A stretch of DNA of 64,000 nt, taken from the NCBI GenBank assembly GCA_039030075.1, contig JBCCEW010000006.1:124001-188000 (forward strand). The letters are read 5' to 3'. A model generated the notes under the pieces. That model was given only the letters and a program-made list of their open reading frames with translations, was not told the origin of the DNA and searched no databases. Of this stretch, positions 23,870 to 32,476 are shown piece after piece (the first letter of the stretch is position 1; every line of letters begins with the position of its first letter). The translations under genes and the position numbers were made by a program. Source of the DNA: Myxococcota bacterium (GTDB lineage: Bacteria; Myxococcota_A; UBA9160; SMWR01).

Positions 23870-25324
23870 CTCGTCGAAGGCCGCATGGGCCTCGAGCTGG
23901 GCGGCCAGCCGCCCGGCACCGGGCATGTGCAGGCGTACCAGCACGAGGCGTGCTCCGTCGAAGGCGTTCGCGACGAGCCGGTCCGGGTTGGGGGAACGCC
24001 CTGCGTAGAGGCGACGGTAGGCCTCGAAGCGCTCGGGGGATCCGTCGAGCAGGAAGAGCAGGTTCATGCCCGCGACGTAGCGGTTGCGGTCGTTGTAGAA
24101 GAAGAGGGCGGGGAACGCGCCCCAGGGCGCGACCACGACCTCGTCGGGTTCACTGTGCTCGGCGATCGTGGCGGCAAGCGACGCGTAGGCCGCTGGCGGG
24201 TCGAGGGGCACTTCGTCGGTGTAGGTGTGCCAGGCGTTCCAGCCTGCGAAGCCCAACAGACCCAGCGCGAGCGCAGCCGTCGCGATGCCCGGGAACGGTC
24301 GGTAGCGGTGGACCAGGATCGGGAGCGCCAACATCGAAGCGACGCCGAACAGGTGCAGCAGCTTCGAGCCCGAGAGCGCGCTGTAGCCGAGCAGCGCGAA
24401 GCAGACCGCCGCGATCCCGAGGTCGCGCATGGTCATGCCGCCGCGACGCAGTTGCAGCGCCGCGAACGCCGCCCACACCACGATCGGTGCGAGGGCGAGG
24501 CGCAACCATTCGGCGGCGGGCAACGTGGCCCACTCGGAGCCGAGCTGGGCTCCCGCGACGAGGTCGCTCGGGCGGGCGTAGCTGCTCAGGAGTTCGCGCC
24601 CCATGTGCTGGACGAAGCTCCAGGGTTCGGGGCGCATCACGCTGCCCAGCGCGAATGCGAAGCCGGCAGCGGCCACGAGCGCCCAACCCTCGCGCTCGCG
24701 CCACCGTCCCGCGAAGACCACGAACAACACGCTCAAGCCGGGCAAGAGGATCGTGCCGACGTACGCGTAGGCCGCGAGCAGGGTGACGAGGAACACGCCG
24801 CGCGCACTCTCGCGCCAGAGGCAATGGAGGAACCAGGGGAAGAGCACGAAGAAGAGCGCGCCGCCCTTCAGCGTGCCGAGGTACAGCGTCACCAGCGGCG
24901 TGCCGAGCGTCATCACCGCCGTCCACAGGCCGGCCGACGGCACCTGCCAGCGTCGCAGAATCGCGTAGACGCTGAACACGAAGGCGAGTGCGAAGCCGGT
25001 GCCGGAGAGGCGCAGCACGGTCTCGGGTTGTGCGAGTCCGTGCAGGGGGGCCATCAGCGCATGGAACGCGACGTAGGCGTTCGGGAAGTCGCGCAGCGTC
25101 GTGAAGGGCAACCAGGGAAACGCGTCGATCCAGCCGCGCTCCCAGAGGAGCTGAGCGCATTTCACGTGGTAGTAGGAGTCGGGGTTCGGCAGGAAGCCCG
25201 GGCGCGAGAAGGTCGCCACGATCCAGGCGACCGGCGCCAACAGGAAGAGCGGGTCGAGGCGGCGCAACAGGCCCACGACCGGGGCGTCCGCCTCGGCCCC
25301 CACACCCTGCTTTCCCACCGACAC
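23822..25324 (-). CDS. GT-C type membrane glycosyltransferase
   Basis: 500 aa with about 11 membrane segments. The first outside loop reads NPDSYYHVKCAQLLWERGW, which closely resembles the D-x-Y-Y-H motif of STT3/PglB and ArnT/PMT-type enzymes that move sugars from polyprenyl phosphate. The C-terminal soluble part begins near residue 370. It shares 48 bp of antisense sequence with the upstream convergent gene. The acceptor (protein, lipid or glycan) is unknown. With the next gene it forms a leftward pair with a 9-bp gap. Confidence 0.75.
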   Translation of the reverse strand: MSVGKQGVGAEADAPVVGLLRRLDPLFLLAPVAWIVATFSRPGFLPNPDSYYHVKCAQLLWERGWIDAFPWLPFTTLRDFPNAYVAFHALMAPLHGLAQPETVLRLSGTGFALAFVFSVYAILRRWQVPSAGLWTAVMTLGTPLVTLYLGTLKGGALFFVLFPWFLHCLWRESARGVFLVTLLAAYAYVGTILLPGLSVLFVVFAGRWREREGWALVAAAGFAFALGSVMRPEPWSFVQHMGRELLSSYARPSDLVAGAQLGSEWATLPAAEWLRLALAPIVVWAAFAALQLRRGGMTMRDLGIAAVCFALLGYSALSGSKLLHLFGVASMLALPILVHRYRPFPGIATAALALGLLGFAGWNAWHTYTDEVPLDPPAAYASLAATIAEHSEPDEVVVAPWGAFPALFFYNDRNRYVAGMNLLFLLDGSPERFEAYRRLYAGRSPNPDRLVANAFDGARLVLVRLHMPGAGRLAAQLEAHAAFDELGTGRRGWRLFRRRG

Positions 25325-25333
25325 GGCCGCAGC

Positions 25334-26695
25334 TTACCCCGAAGCGCCGGCGTCGGCCGAGGCTTCGGCGGCTGTTTGCTGCGAGGCGACCGCGTCGAGG
25401 GCCCAGAAGACGAACAGCGTCAGCAGCGGGCTGAGCGGGAGCAGGTAGCGGAAGTAGAAGGCCGCGAGGAGGTAGGGCAGCAGGAAGGAGCCGTAGAGCA
25501 CGACCGCGCACACTTGCAGGCGTGTCAGGCGCCCGCGACGCAACGCGAGCACGATCAGGAGCCCCACGCAGGGGAGTGCCATCACCAGGCTGGTGATCGG
25601 CGGCTGGTTCCCCTCGTAGCGTGGTCGGTAGGGCTTGTAGAAGAGCGTGGCCGCCTTGAACCGGTTCAGCGCCTTCGACGCGACCGTTCCCGGCTCCGCG
25701 CGAAAGGCTTCACCGAAGCGCTCCGCGTAGAGGTCGATGAAGGCGGGCTCACCGAGCCGGCGGTACTCGTGGTTGGCGTCCCGGCGCGCCGCGATGACCG
25801 GATGGCGCAGCAGGAAAGGCTCGTCGTAGACGCCGTCTGGGCTCACGTAGTTCGCCTGGTAGAGGTCGTAGGCCAGGTTCGACTTGACGAGCACGAGCTC
25901 ACCGAACACGAGTGCGTTGCGCGCCACCCAGCCCGACACGACGGTGGCCGATACCAGCGCCGCAATCACCAGCAGACGGGGCGCCCGCCGCACGACCGCC
26001 AGGAAGAGCGTCAGGGCGCCCCAGCTCGCCCCGGCGATCGGGCTCGATAGCGCGGTGGCGCCGCCTAGGAGCCCCCAACCCGCCGCTTCCTTGTCGCTGA
26101 GATCCTGGTCCGAAAGGCGCAGCGCCCCCCACAAGATCCCATTGATCCACAGGAGCACCCACCAGATGTCGTGCGTGATCTGGAAGAACCAGGCGAAGTG
26201 GGTGGCGATCCAGACTCCGAAGAGCACGAGCGCGAGTGCCGGCGGGAGTCGGCGTCGTGTGCGGTGTGCCCATTCCCAGACCACCGCACCACTCGCCACC
26301 AGCGTCAGGTTCTTGCAGAGGACGATGAGGACGGCGACGGCGACCGGGCTCCCCGTGAGCATCAGGAGCAGGGCGAGGAACCCGGGGTAGAGCGGGGGCA
26401 TCCAGGCGGTCGGACCACTCTCGACGAAGAAGGGGTCGCTGAAGCCGCGCCCGGCCACCAGCGCCTGGGCGATGCTCCAGTTCTCGGCCCCGAGATGAAG
26501 GTTGGCGTTGATGTCGACCCCGGCCAGGAAGGGCGGGAAGAAGCGCAGGCCCGCCGGTCTCTCGACCCAGAACGAGGCATTCGCGTAGAGCGAGAGCACC
26601 GCCACGAAGGCGGCGAGCCCGAGGAGGGCCGCGCGACGCGAGACGCCACTCAACGCGGTGTCTCGACACCCGGGGCGGTGGGAGACTCGGCGCAA
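25334..26695 (-). CDS. Glycosyltransferase family 39-like membrane protein
   Basis: 453 aa, about 11 hydrophobic segments. The N-terminal loop contains GVDINANLHLGAENWSIAQ followed by GRGFSDPFF, which is the usual beginning of PMT/GT39-like proteins, and a middle helix has THDIWWVLLWINGILWG. It probably uses a polyprenyl-phosphate sugar on the periplasmic side. It is upstream of the other GT-C gene in the same leftward operon. I see no glycan-cluster context. Confidence 0.72.
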   Translation of the reverse strand: MRRVSHRPGCRDTALSGVSRRAALLGLAAFVAVLSLYANASFWVERPAGLRFFPPFLAGVDINANLHLGAENWSIAQALVAGRGFSDPFFVESGPTAWMPPLYPGFLALLLMLTGSPVAVAVLIVLCKNLTLVASGAVVWEWAHRTRRRLPPALALVLFGVWIATHFAWFFQITHDIWWVLLWINGILWGALRLSDQDLSDKEAAGWGLLGGATALSSPIAGASWGALTLFLAVVRRAPRLLVIAALVSATVVSGWVARNALVFGELVLVKSNLAYDLYQANYVSPDGVYDEPFLLRHPVIAARRDANHEYRRLGEPAFIDLYAERFGEAFRAEPGTVASKALNRFKAATLFYKPYRPRYEGNQPPITSLVMALPCVGLLIVLALRRGRLTRLQVCAVVLYGSFLLPYLLAAFYFRYLLPLSPLLTLFVFWALDAVASQQTAAEASADAGASG

Positions 26696-26811
26696 GAGCG
26701 AGCGATCACGGACGCAGTCTACCGCTTGTGCTGAGCCCAGCGCGGGCGGGTGTCGCTCGCCTGGGGGCGCGCTATACCGCCCGCTCGGCGTTCGAGCCTA
26801 GGAGGGGATTC

Positions 26812-27561
26812 TTGTCGCGCATTCGACGTCTCGTACACCGTGGTCGCATCGGCATGGCCGTCGCGCTCGCCGGGTTGGCCACCGGCTGCGCCGAGCTGGG
26901 TATCGACCCCGCGCTCGTCGAAGAGCTGTTGCAGATCCGCGGGGCCGGACTCTCCGAGTCCCAGATCGCGTCGGGCCTGAAGGAGGCGCTGAAGGTCGGC
27001 ACCGAGCGGACCGTGACGCGCACCGCGCGCCAGGGGGGCTTCCTCGACAACCCCCTGGTGCGGATCGTCTTGCCCGATGAACTCGCCGAGATCGCCGATC
27101 GGCTGCGGTCGATCCATCTGGGTGGCCCCGCCGACGAACTCGAAGTGGCGATGAACCGCGCCGCGGAGCGGGCCTCGGCGGAGGCGAAGACGATCTTCTG
27201 GGACGCCGTGACGAGCATGACCATCCAGGACGCCGTGCGGATCCTGAACGGTCCGGACGACGCGGCGACCGTCTACTTCCGCTCCCGCACCGAGGACGCG
27301 CTGCGTTCGCGCTTCTCGCCCGTGGTATCCGCAGCCATGGAGCAGGTCGGGCTCTATCGTGCCTACGACGAACTCGTGACGCGCAGCCGGGTGCTATCGC
27401 TCTTCGCGGATCCCACAGTCGAGCTCAACCGGTACGTGACCGACGAAGCCCTCGACGGACTGTTCACGATCCTCCGCGAGGAGGAGCAGCGCATCCGCCG
27501 CGACCCGGCCGCACGCACCACCGAGCTGCTCCGCCAGGTCTTCGGCGGGCTCGGGGGCTAG
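26812..27561 (+). CDS. DUF4197 family lipoprotein
   Basis: 249 aa from TTG 26812 with GGAGGGG 4 nt upstream. An n-region with several Arg is followed by MAVALAGLATGC, a lipobox, so the protein is probably a lipoprotein. The rest matches DUF4197: SESQIASGLKEALKVGTERTV, FLDNPLVRIVLP, DAVTSMTIQDAVRILNG and the C-terminal YVTDEALDGLFTILREEE. No function is known for the family. ATG 26854 is an alternative start that would still keep the lipobox. Confidence 0.85.
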   Translation: MSRIRRLVHRGRIGMAVALAGLATGCAELGIDPALVEELLQIRGAGLSESQIASGLKEALKVGTERTVTRTARQGGFLDNPLVRIVLPDELAEIADRLRSIHLGGPADELEVAMNRAAERASAEAKTIFWDAVTSMTIQDAVRILNGPDDAATVYFRSRTEDALRSRFSPVVSAAMEQVGLYRAYDELVTRSRVLSLFADPTVELNRYVTDEALDGLFTILREEEQRIRRDPAARTTELLRQVFGGLGG

Positions 27562-27669
27562 CCGGCGGAGCGCGGCCGCGGTTGGGCGTCCCCACTTGGC
27601 GCTCTCTCGACGCCCCGGGAACGACGCCAACCGGGCTAAACTCGGCGCGCCGACAACCGAGGAGAGGTC

Positions 27670-28092
27670 ATGCCGAGCGTCTTCACCCAGATCATCGAGG
27701 GCAAGCTGCCGGGCCGTTTCGTCTGGAAGGACGACCAGGCGGTGGCGTTCCTGACGATCAACCCGGTGAAGCCGGGACACACCCTGGTCGTGACCCGCCA
27801 GGAGGTCGATCACTGGATCGATCTGCCGCCCGCGCTCGCGGCCCACGTCATGACCGTGTGTCACGGCGTCGGACGCGCAATCCAGCAGGCCTTCCAGCCG
27901 ACGCGGGTGGGCCAGGCGATCGTCGGGATCGAGGTGCCGCACGTCCACGTGCATCTGGTCCCGATCGATGCCATCGGCGATCTCGACTTCTCGAGGGCGG
28001 ATGCCAACCCCAAGCCCGGGGACCTCGACGCCGCGGCCGAGAAGATCCGCGCGGCCCTGCGCGACCTGGGCTACGCCGAGGTGTCCGCCTAG
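27670..28092 (+). CDS. HIT family nucleotide hydrolase
   Basis: 140 aa with GAGGAG 5 nt before ATG. The histidine triad H91-V-H93-V-H95 is intact (VPHVHVHLVP), and an N-terminal FTQIIEGKLPGRFVW matches Hint/FHIT-type hydrolases that act on nucleoside phosphoramidates or adenylates. It is the first gene of a probable three-gene run with the lipoprotein and outer-membrane protein genes. Confidence 0.93.
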   Translation: MPSVFTQIIEGKLPGRFVWKDDQAVAFLTINPVKPGHTLVVTRQEVDHWIDLPPALAAHVMTVCHGVGRAIQQAFQPTRVGQAIVGIEVPHVHVHLVPIDAIGDLDFSRADANPKPGDLDAAAEKIRAALRDLGYAEVSA

Positions 28093-28110
28093 CGCGGCCA
28101 GGAACTCGCC

Positions 28111-28770
28111 GTGCATCTCGAAGACCAGTACCAACGCCGGAGGTCGCGAGGCCCGAGGGCCCTCTGGGCCCTGCTGGCACTCGGCGTGGCGTCCGGCTGT
28201 GTCGCGCCCGAGGCCGCCTTCCTCGATTCGCCCTATGAGAACGAGGAGGGCGAGGCAGCTCCGATCGTTCCCATACGCGACTGCGAGTTCATGACTGTCT
28301 GGATCGACTACTCGCGCCAGGGCAATCCCGAGATCGGAGCCCGGATCGCCGGCGCGATGGCCGATGCCTTCGAGGAGCTCGGGACCGACATCGCGAGCAG
28401 CCCCAGCCGGGCCTACTGGGTCGTCGAGATCCTCGCGGCCGACAACGGTCGCCGCGACGGGTACATCTACAGCGCCTTCGTGAAGCCGCAGCTCGCGATC
28501 GAGGGGGCACGGCCGGGTCGCACCGTGTTCCGCAAGCGAGCCGACGACGACGACGAACCCGGCGACACGGGCATCGGTGCCATCGACTTCTACAACGGCC
28601 TCGCTTTCGGCCCCTACGACCAGGTCGAACCCCAGGCCGTCCAGTTCGTCCGCAACGCCTACGTCGCGATCTACCCGACGGCGAAGGAGCTCTGCGACTT
28701 CGTGGACGAGCAGCGCCAGCGCGAGGACGAGCTCGACCGCCAGGTGCCCGGGCCGCCGGAGCCGCTCTGA
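28111..28770 (+). CDS. Putative lipoprotein of unknown function
   Basis: 219 aa from GTG. After a basic start, the hydrophobic segment ALWALLALGVASGC ends in a lipobox. The mature part has a mixed alpha/beta pattern with MTVWIDYSRQGNPEIGARIAGAM, AYWVVEILAADNGRRDGYIYSAF and a very acidic loop (about residue 140). No family recognised. Its stop overlaps the CTG start of the next gene. Confidence 0.7.
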   Translation: MHLEDQYQRRRSRGPRALWALLALGVASGCVAPEAAFLDSPYENEEGEAAPIVPIRDCEFMTVWIDYSRQGNPEIGARIAGAMADAFEELGTDIASSPSRAYWVVEILAADNGRRDGYIYSAFVKPQLAIEGARPGRTVFRKRADDDDEPGDTGIGAIDFYNGLAFGPYDQVEPQAVQFVRNAYVAIYPTAKELCDFVDEQRQREDELDRQVPGPPEPL

Positions 28771-29621
28771 GTTCGCGCCTCGTCGCCGCCGGCGCGCGCC
28801 TCGCAAGCCGGTGCGCGATCGGGATCGGCGGCGTCGTCGCGGCGGGGCTCCTATCGGCGTCGGCCGGCGCCGAAGACCGCGGCCGTGTGACCCTGGGGCT
28901 CGGCTACGACTGGAGCCGCGGCGATTACGACGCCCGTCCGAGTCGGACGACCGAGATCCAGTTCGCGACGCTCTCGCTGGCCTATCTCAGCCCCGAGCTG
29001 CCCCTCACGAAGGGCGCACACGATTGGCTCGAGATCCGCGCGACTCTGCCCGTGGTGGAGGTGTCCGGGCCGGGTTCGGTGGACCGCGTCGGCAGCTTCG
29101 TCGGCGGCGCGCCGCGCAACACCGAACGTCAGCGCGGGCTGGGAGACGTGGTGCTGCGCGGGAGCTATTTCGTCGCCGCGCCGAGGGAGTCCTGGCTTCC
29201 GAACGTCGACGTGTCGGCGCAGGTCAAGTTTCCGACCGCCGACGCCAGCCGTGGCCTCGGGACCGGGCGGACCGACGTCACCGTCGAACTCGGGGTATCG
29301 CGCCGCTTCGGCCCCTTCACGCCCTTCGGGAGCATCGGTCGCCGCTTCATGGGCGAGCCGCGTTTCGTGCGCCTGGTGGATCGCTGGCTCGCGAGCGGAG
29401 GCGTGAGCTGGCGGCTGCACGAGGCCCTCACGGTCGGCGTCCTCTACGACTGGCGACACGCGGCGCAGCCCGGCAACGAGCACGCCAACGAAATCGTCGC
29501 CTTCTCCTGGTGGCGCGCGCGTCCCGGGCTGCGGTTCGGTCCGTATGCCGTGGCGGGACTCACCGAGGGCAGTCCCGACTACGCGCTGGGCGCCCAGCTG
29601 CGACTCGATTGGAACCCCTGA
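28767..29621 (+). CDS. Putative outer-membrane beta-barrel protein, probable CTG start
   Basis: 284 aa counted from CTG 28767, whose TG is shared with the previous stop. The signal peptide runs from this codon (about 35 residues, ending ASAGA) and is lost if the next usable start, GTG 28887, is taken. GGAG lies 5 nt before the CTG. The mature chain alternates hydrophobic and polar residues and shows paired strands such as GRVTLGLGYDWSRG, PNVDVSAQVKFPT and TDVTVELGVSRRFG, ending in an aromatic-terminated strand, as expected of a small outer-membrane barrel. Confidence 0.78.
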   Translation: MSSRLVAAGARLASRCAIGIGGVVAAGLLSASAGAEDRGRVTLGLGYDWSRGDYDARPSRTTEIQFATLSLAYLSPELPLTKGAHDWLEIRATLPVVEVSGPGSVDRVGSFVGGAPRNTERQRGLGDVVLRGSYFVAAPRESWLPNVDVSAQVKFPTADASRGLGTGRTDVTVELGVSRRFGPFTPFGSIGRRFMGEPRFVRLVDRWLASGGVSWRLHEALTVGVLYDWRHAAQPGNEHANEIVAFSWWRARPGLRFGPYAVAGLTEGSPDYALGAQLRLDWNP

Positions 29622-29625
29622 GTCG

Positions 29626-30669
29626 CTATCGCAGCACGTCGGTCGCCGGTTTCACTTGTCTGTCGATCGGTTCGATGCGGTCGAGGGTCGGCGGTCGCTC
29701 GGGCGGGAGCGGTCGTTCCGGGCGCTCGACCCGTTCCGGGCGTTCGAGGTCGGGCGCGGGCACGGGTTCGGGCGCGCGGTCCGGCGTGGTGGGGCGCGTC
29801 CGGTCCGGGCTGGGACGGCGCGTGGCGGGCGGACGCTCCACGCGTTCCCGCACGCGTTCGGGGCGCCAGCTGCCAGCGACCGGACGCACCTCGACCCAGA
29901 CGCGTGTGCCATCCGGGGCGGGCGCGCGTTCGAGGGCGAGACCCTGAACGCCGCGCGCCACGTCCGCGCGGGCGGTCTCGGGGCGTAGCGGTGTCACGTG
30001 CCCCTCGAGCGACACCCAGCCGAGACCGCGGACCCGAGCCGGCCCGTCGAAGCGGGGTCGCTGCAGCGCTGGGCCGGCGGGCGCGCGCTCGACCCGTGAC
30101 GCGACGAGGGTTCCCGCGTCGCGCCAGAAGCCACTCACCTCGACGCTCTGTCCGGCGGCGAGCGCGGCGCCCGGGGACGGAACCCCTTCGGGCACCCGCA
30201 CCTCGACACCGGCCACTCGGAAGCGGCGGCCTTGGGGCGCGAGGGCTTCGATCGGTCCGCGCAGAGCGCTCTCGACCGAGAGGGAGGTCGCCCAGAGCTC
30301 GCCTTCACGCACGTCGGCCAATGCCCAGACGACCCGGCCGACGGCGAGGTCGCGCAGCGTACCGGGCACCCCGTCCCGCTCGACCGGGACTTCCTCGTCG
30401 TAGTGGATGCGCAGCCCGTTCACGCAGATGCTGCCGAAGCCGGTGATCGCGCCGTAGATGCCCGTTCCACCGATGCCATCTCCGGGATCGCGCCCGGTTC
30501 CGCCCAACCCGTCTTCGCCGTCGACGCCGCTCGACCGACCGGTGCCGCCGATGCCGTCGTCGCCGCCGCGCTGGGCGAACTCGACGCAGGGGAGCTGGGC
30601 CGCGGCGGGGGACGACGACGCGAAGAAGACGAGCCACAGCAGGAAAACCGCGAGCCCTTGTGACGTCAT
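29626..30669 (-). CDS. DUF5666 protein with Gly-rich repeat and Pro/Arg-rich tail
   Basis: 347 aa. A signal peptide (ends SSPAAAQ) is followed by a short repeat region with DGIGGTG, DGLGGTG and DGIGGTG (residues about 34-65), then the typical DUF5666 strand pattern (GAITGFGSICVNGLRIHY, DLAVGRVV, VEVSGFWRDAGTLVASRVE). The C-terminal 100 residues are rich in Arg, Pro and Glu (RPERVERPERPLPPERPP) and likely unstructured, perhaps a cell-wall or surface anchor. Its start overlaps the stop of the DUF6502 gene (ATGA), and this gene pair is recurrent in proteobacteria. Confidence 0.85.
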   Translation of the reverse strand: MTSQGLAVFLLWLVFFASSSPAAAQLPCVEFAQRGGDDGIGGTGRSSGVDGEDGLGGTGRDPGDGIGGTGIYGAITGFGSICVNGLRIHYDEEVPVERDGVPGTLRDLAVGRVVWALADVREGELWATSLSVESALRGPIEALAPQGRRFRVAGVEVRVPEGVPSPGAALAAGQSVEVSGFWRDAGTLVASRVERAPAGPALQRPRFDGPARVRGLGWVSLEGHVTPLRPETARADVARGVQGLALERAPAPDGTRVWVEVRPVAGSWRPERVRERVERPPATRRPSPDRTRPTTPDRAPEPVPAPDLERPERVERPERPLPPERPPTLDRIEPIDRQVKPATDVLR

Positions 30670-31529
30670 GATTCGGGCTCCGGGTCGCCCTGTGACGCGT
30701 CGTACACGTAGAGACCGACATTGATCCGGTGGGCGGCGTCGGGCGCATCGGCGTCGCGTTCCTGCAGGGCGCGCGCGCGTCGGTTCAGGCGACGCAGGGT
30801 GTCCATGCCGTCGGACTCGGCCAGTTCGCGCAGCTCGCGCACGCTGGACGCACGCAGGGATCCGTAGTGGACACTGCGCTCGAGGCGCGGCGGATCGCCG
30901 GCGAGGTTTCCGGCGGCGGCGGCCAGGTGATCGTGGAGGTTGCGTCCGAAGTAGTGCGCCTTCTCGTCGAAACCGCGGCGTGGGACGAACGCGTCGGAGA
31001 CGAGACGCAGGCGACCTTCGTCGTCTTCCTCGACGAGCCCGAGCTCGAGCCACGCGTCCAGGACGGCGCGCGGCCGCACGTCGGTGCTGACGGATTCGAC
31101 GAGGGTCTCGAAGCTCGGACTCCCGTCGGTCGCTGCCGCCGGGTCGTCGCTGCGAGCAAGGGCGAGGGGCTGGCCCTCGGCGTCGCAAAAGCGCGCGTCG
31201 CCCGTCCATTGGGCGAGCACGCGCGCGCCGAGGGAGACAGCAGGCGGTGCGACGAGCGGACCCGCGACCGACGCCTCTTGCAGGCGCTTCAGGTCCTTGC
31301 GGTGCAGCCCGGTGCGCACGCTCCAGCGGCTGGCATTCGCCGCTTCGCCGCGCCGCTCGGAGTCTTCCCGGGCGACGTCGAAGTACACCTGCTTCAGCCA
31401 GCCCGCGAAGGTCGGGTAGGTGACGCCGTGGTCCATCAGCAGTCGTACCAGCGGACGTAACAGGTAGGAAACGGCGCGCGCCAGCGCCGGGGGCACCTGT
31501 GTCTGGGGGGGACCTTCGGTTCGGCTCAT
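30666..31529 (-). CDS. DUF6502 family protein
   Basis: 287 aa from ATG 31529. The N-terminal segment LARAVSYLLRPLVRLLMDHGVTYPTFAGWLK is diagnostic for DUF6502, a soluble helical protein with a winged-helix-like part (ASRWSVRTGLHRKDLKRL) that might bind DNA. It is coupled to the DUF5666 gene. A regulatory role for the partner has been suggested by this layout, but nothing is known directly. Confidence 0.85.
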   Translation of the reverse strand: MSRTEGPPQTQVPPALARAVSYLLRPLVRLLMDHGVTYPTFAGWLKQVYFDVAREDSERRGEAANASRWSVRTGLHRKDLKRLQEASVAGPLVAPPAVSLGARVLAQWTGDARFCDAEGQPLALARSDDPAAATDGSPSFETLVESVSTDVRPRAVLDAWLELGLVEEDDEGRLRLVSDAFVPRRGFDEKAHYFGRNLHDHLAAAAGNLAGDPPRLERSVHYGSLRASSVRELRELAESDGMDTLRRLNRRARALQERDADAPDAAHRINVGLYVYDASQGDPEPES

Positions 31530-31725
31530 CGGGGCTCCGGCACCTGCGTGGCAGGGCTCCCGCGCATGATGGGCCGCTCCCGCCCCGTCGCCAAACGGGG
31601 CGCGTCTCGCGAGGAACGTCTCGGAGCCCCGACCCGAGCACGAACCGGCGGCGCGCACCGGCCGGGCTCGCTCGGCCAGCCGGTGCATCGGTCGCGCACC
31701 CGGGTCGGGGACACCGAGAGGGGCC

Positions 31726-32205
31726 TCAGTAGGTGGCCACCAGCGGGAAGCGCAGGCGACCCGCAGCGCCATGGATCTGCTGGACCGGCAGGTCCGTCAG
31801 CCCGGGGCCGAGGAAGATCGCCGAGCCGCGGATGTTCCCACTGGCTGCACATTGCGCCGAACCGATGAAGTCGAGGTCATCGGCCAGGTCGGAGGCGAGC
31901 ACGTAGCGCAGACCGTGCGCCGGCACCTTCACCCAGACGCGGCCCACGGCGCGGCCATTCTTGTTGAAGCCACCGCAAACGACCTTCTGATCGCGGGGGC
32001 CGAAGTTCGTGAGGACGATCGCCGTGTCGGCGACATCCCGGTCCGGCTCGGGGACGCGGATCGCGTCGATCAGGGCGACGCCGTCGCGGTCGACCTCGAC
32101 GGCGTCGCGCGTGTCCAGCATCAACTCCTGGGCGCTGGCGGCGCTGCCCAGGCCCACACAAAGGGCGGTCAGTGCCACCCACAGACTCATCTTCGAAGCA
32201 CGCAT
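31726..32205 (-). CDS. Small secreted protein of unknown function
   Basis: 159 aa from ATG 32205 with GGAGAAG 6 nt upstream. Signal peptide residues 1-26 (ends AASAQ). The mature domain has DTAIVLTNFGPRDQKVVCGGFNKNG and a paired second Cys near SAQCAASGNIRGSA, which suggests one disulfide and an immunoglobulin-like sheet. No family recognised. Its expression looks tightly controlled by the double operator upstream. Confidence 0.72.
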   Translation of the reverse strand: MRASKMSLWVALTALCVGLGSAASAQELMLDTRDAVEVDRDGVALIDAIRVPEPDRDVADTAIVLTNFGPRDQKVVCGGFNKNGRAVGRVWVKVPAHGLRYVLASDLADDLDFIGSAQCAASGNIRGSAIFLGPGLTDLPVQQIHGAAGRLRFPLVATY

Positions 32206-32260
32206 GGGGTTCTTCTCCACTCCGCGGGCCCCTGGCCCGCTGGGTCTTGGTTCAGGGTCC

Positions 32261-32321
32261 GTGGGAAACATTCCCACTCCCCCTGAGCGACCCAGAATAG
32301 TGGGAAGATTTCCCACGTCAA
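32261..32321 (-). promoter_or_regulatory. Sigma70-like promoter with two palindromic operators
   Basis: Reading leftward: -35 TTGACG (32321-32316), a 16-bp spacer, -10 TATTCT (32299-32294). The spacer is almost exactly an operator GTGGGAA-N3-TTCCCAC (32300-32316). A second copy lies downstream of the expected start point at 32261-32277. Both have perfect 7-bp arms, and their centres are 39 bp apart. Repression by a dimer at both sites is inferred. Confidence 0.75.
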
Positions 32322-32476
32322 TGAAAAAGCGAGACGGCACCGGCAAGGCGGGTGCAGCGGGGCTCGGAAGTCCGCGGGCCGATCTGCGAAAAAAATCCCG
32401 AGCGAGGGCATCCGGGCCGCGAGAACGGGTGGGCAGCGCCGTACGGAGAGCCGCCCAGGCGGCTCTCCAACCGAAC

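Noticed and set aside
23885-26050. 721-codon plus-strand frame over the two GT-C genes
   Set aside because: It is a Glu/Arg/Gly-rich shadow of the minus-strand membrane protein genes.
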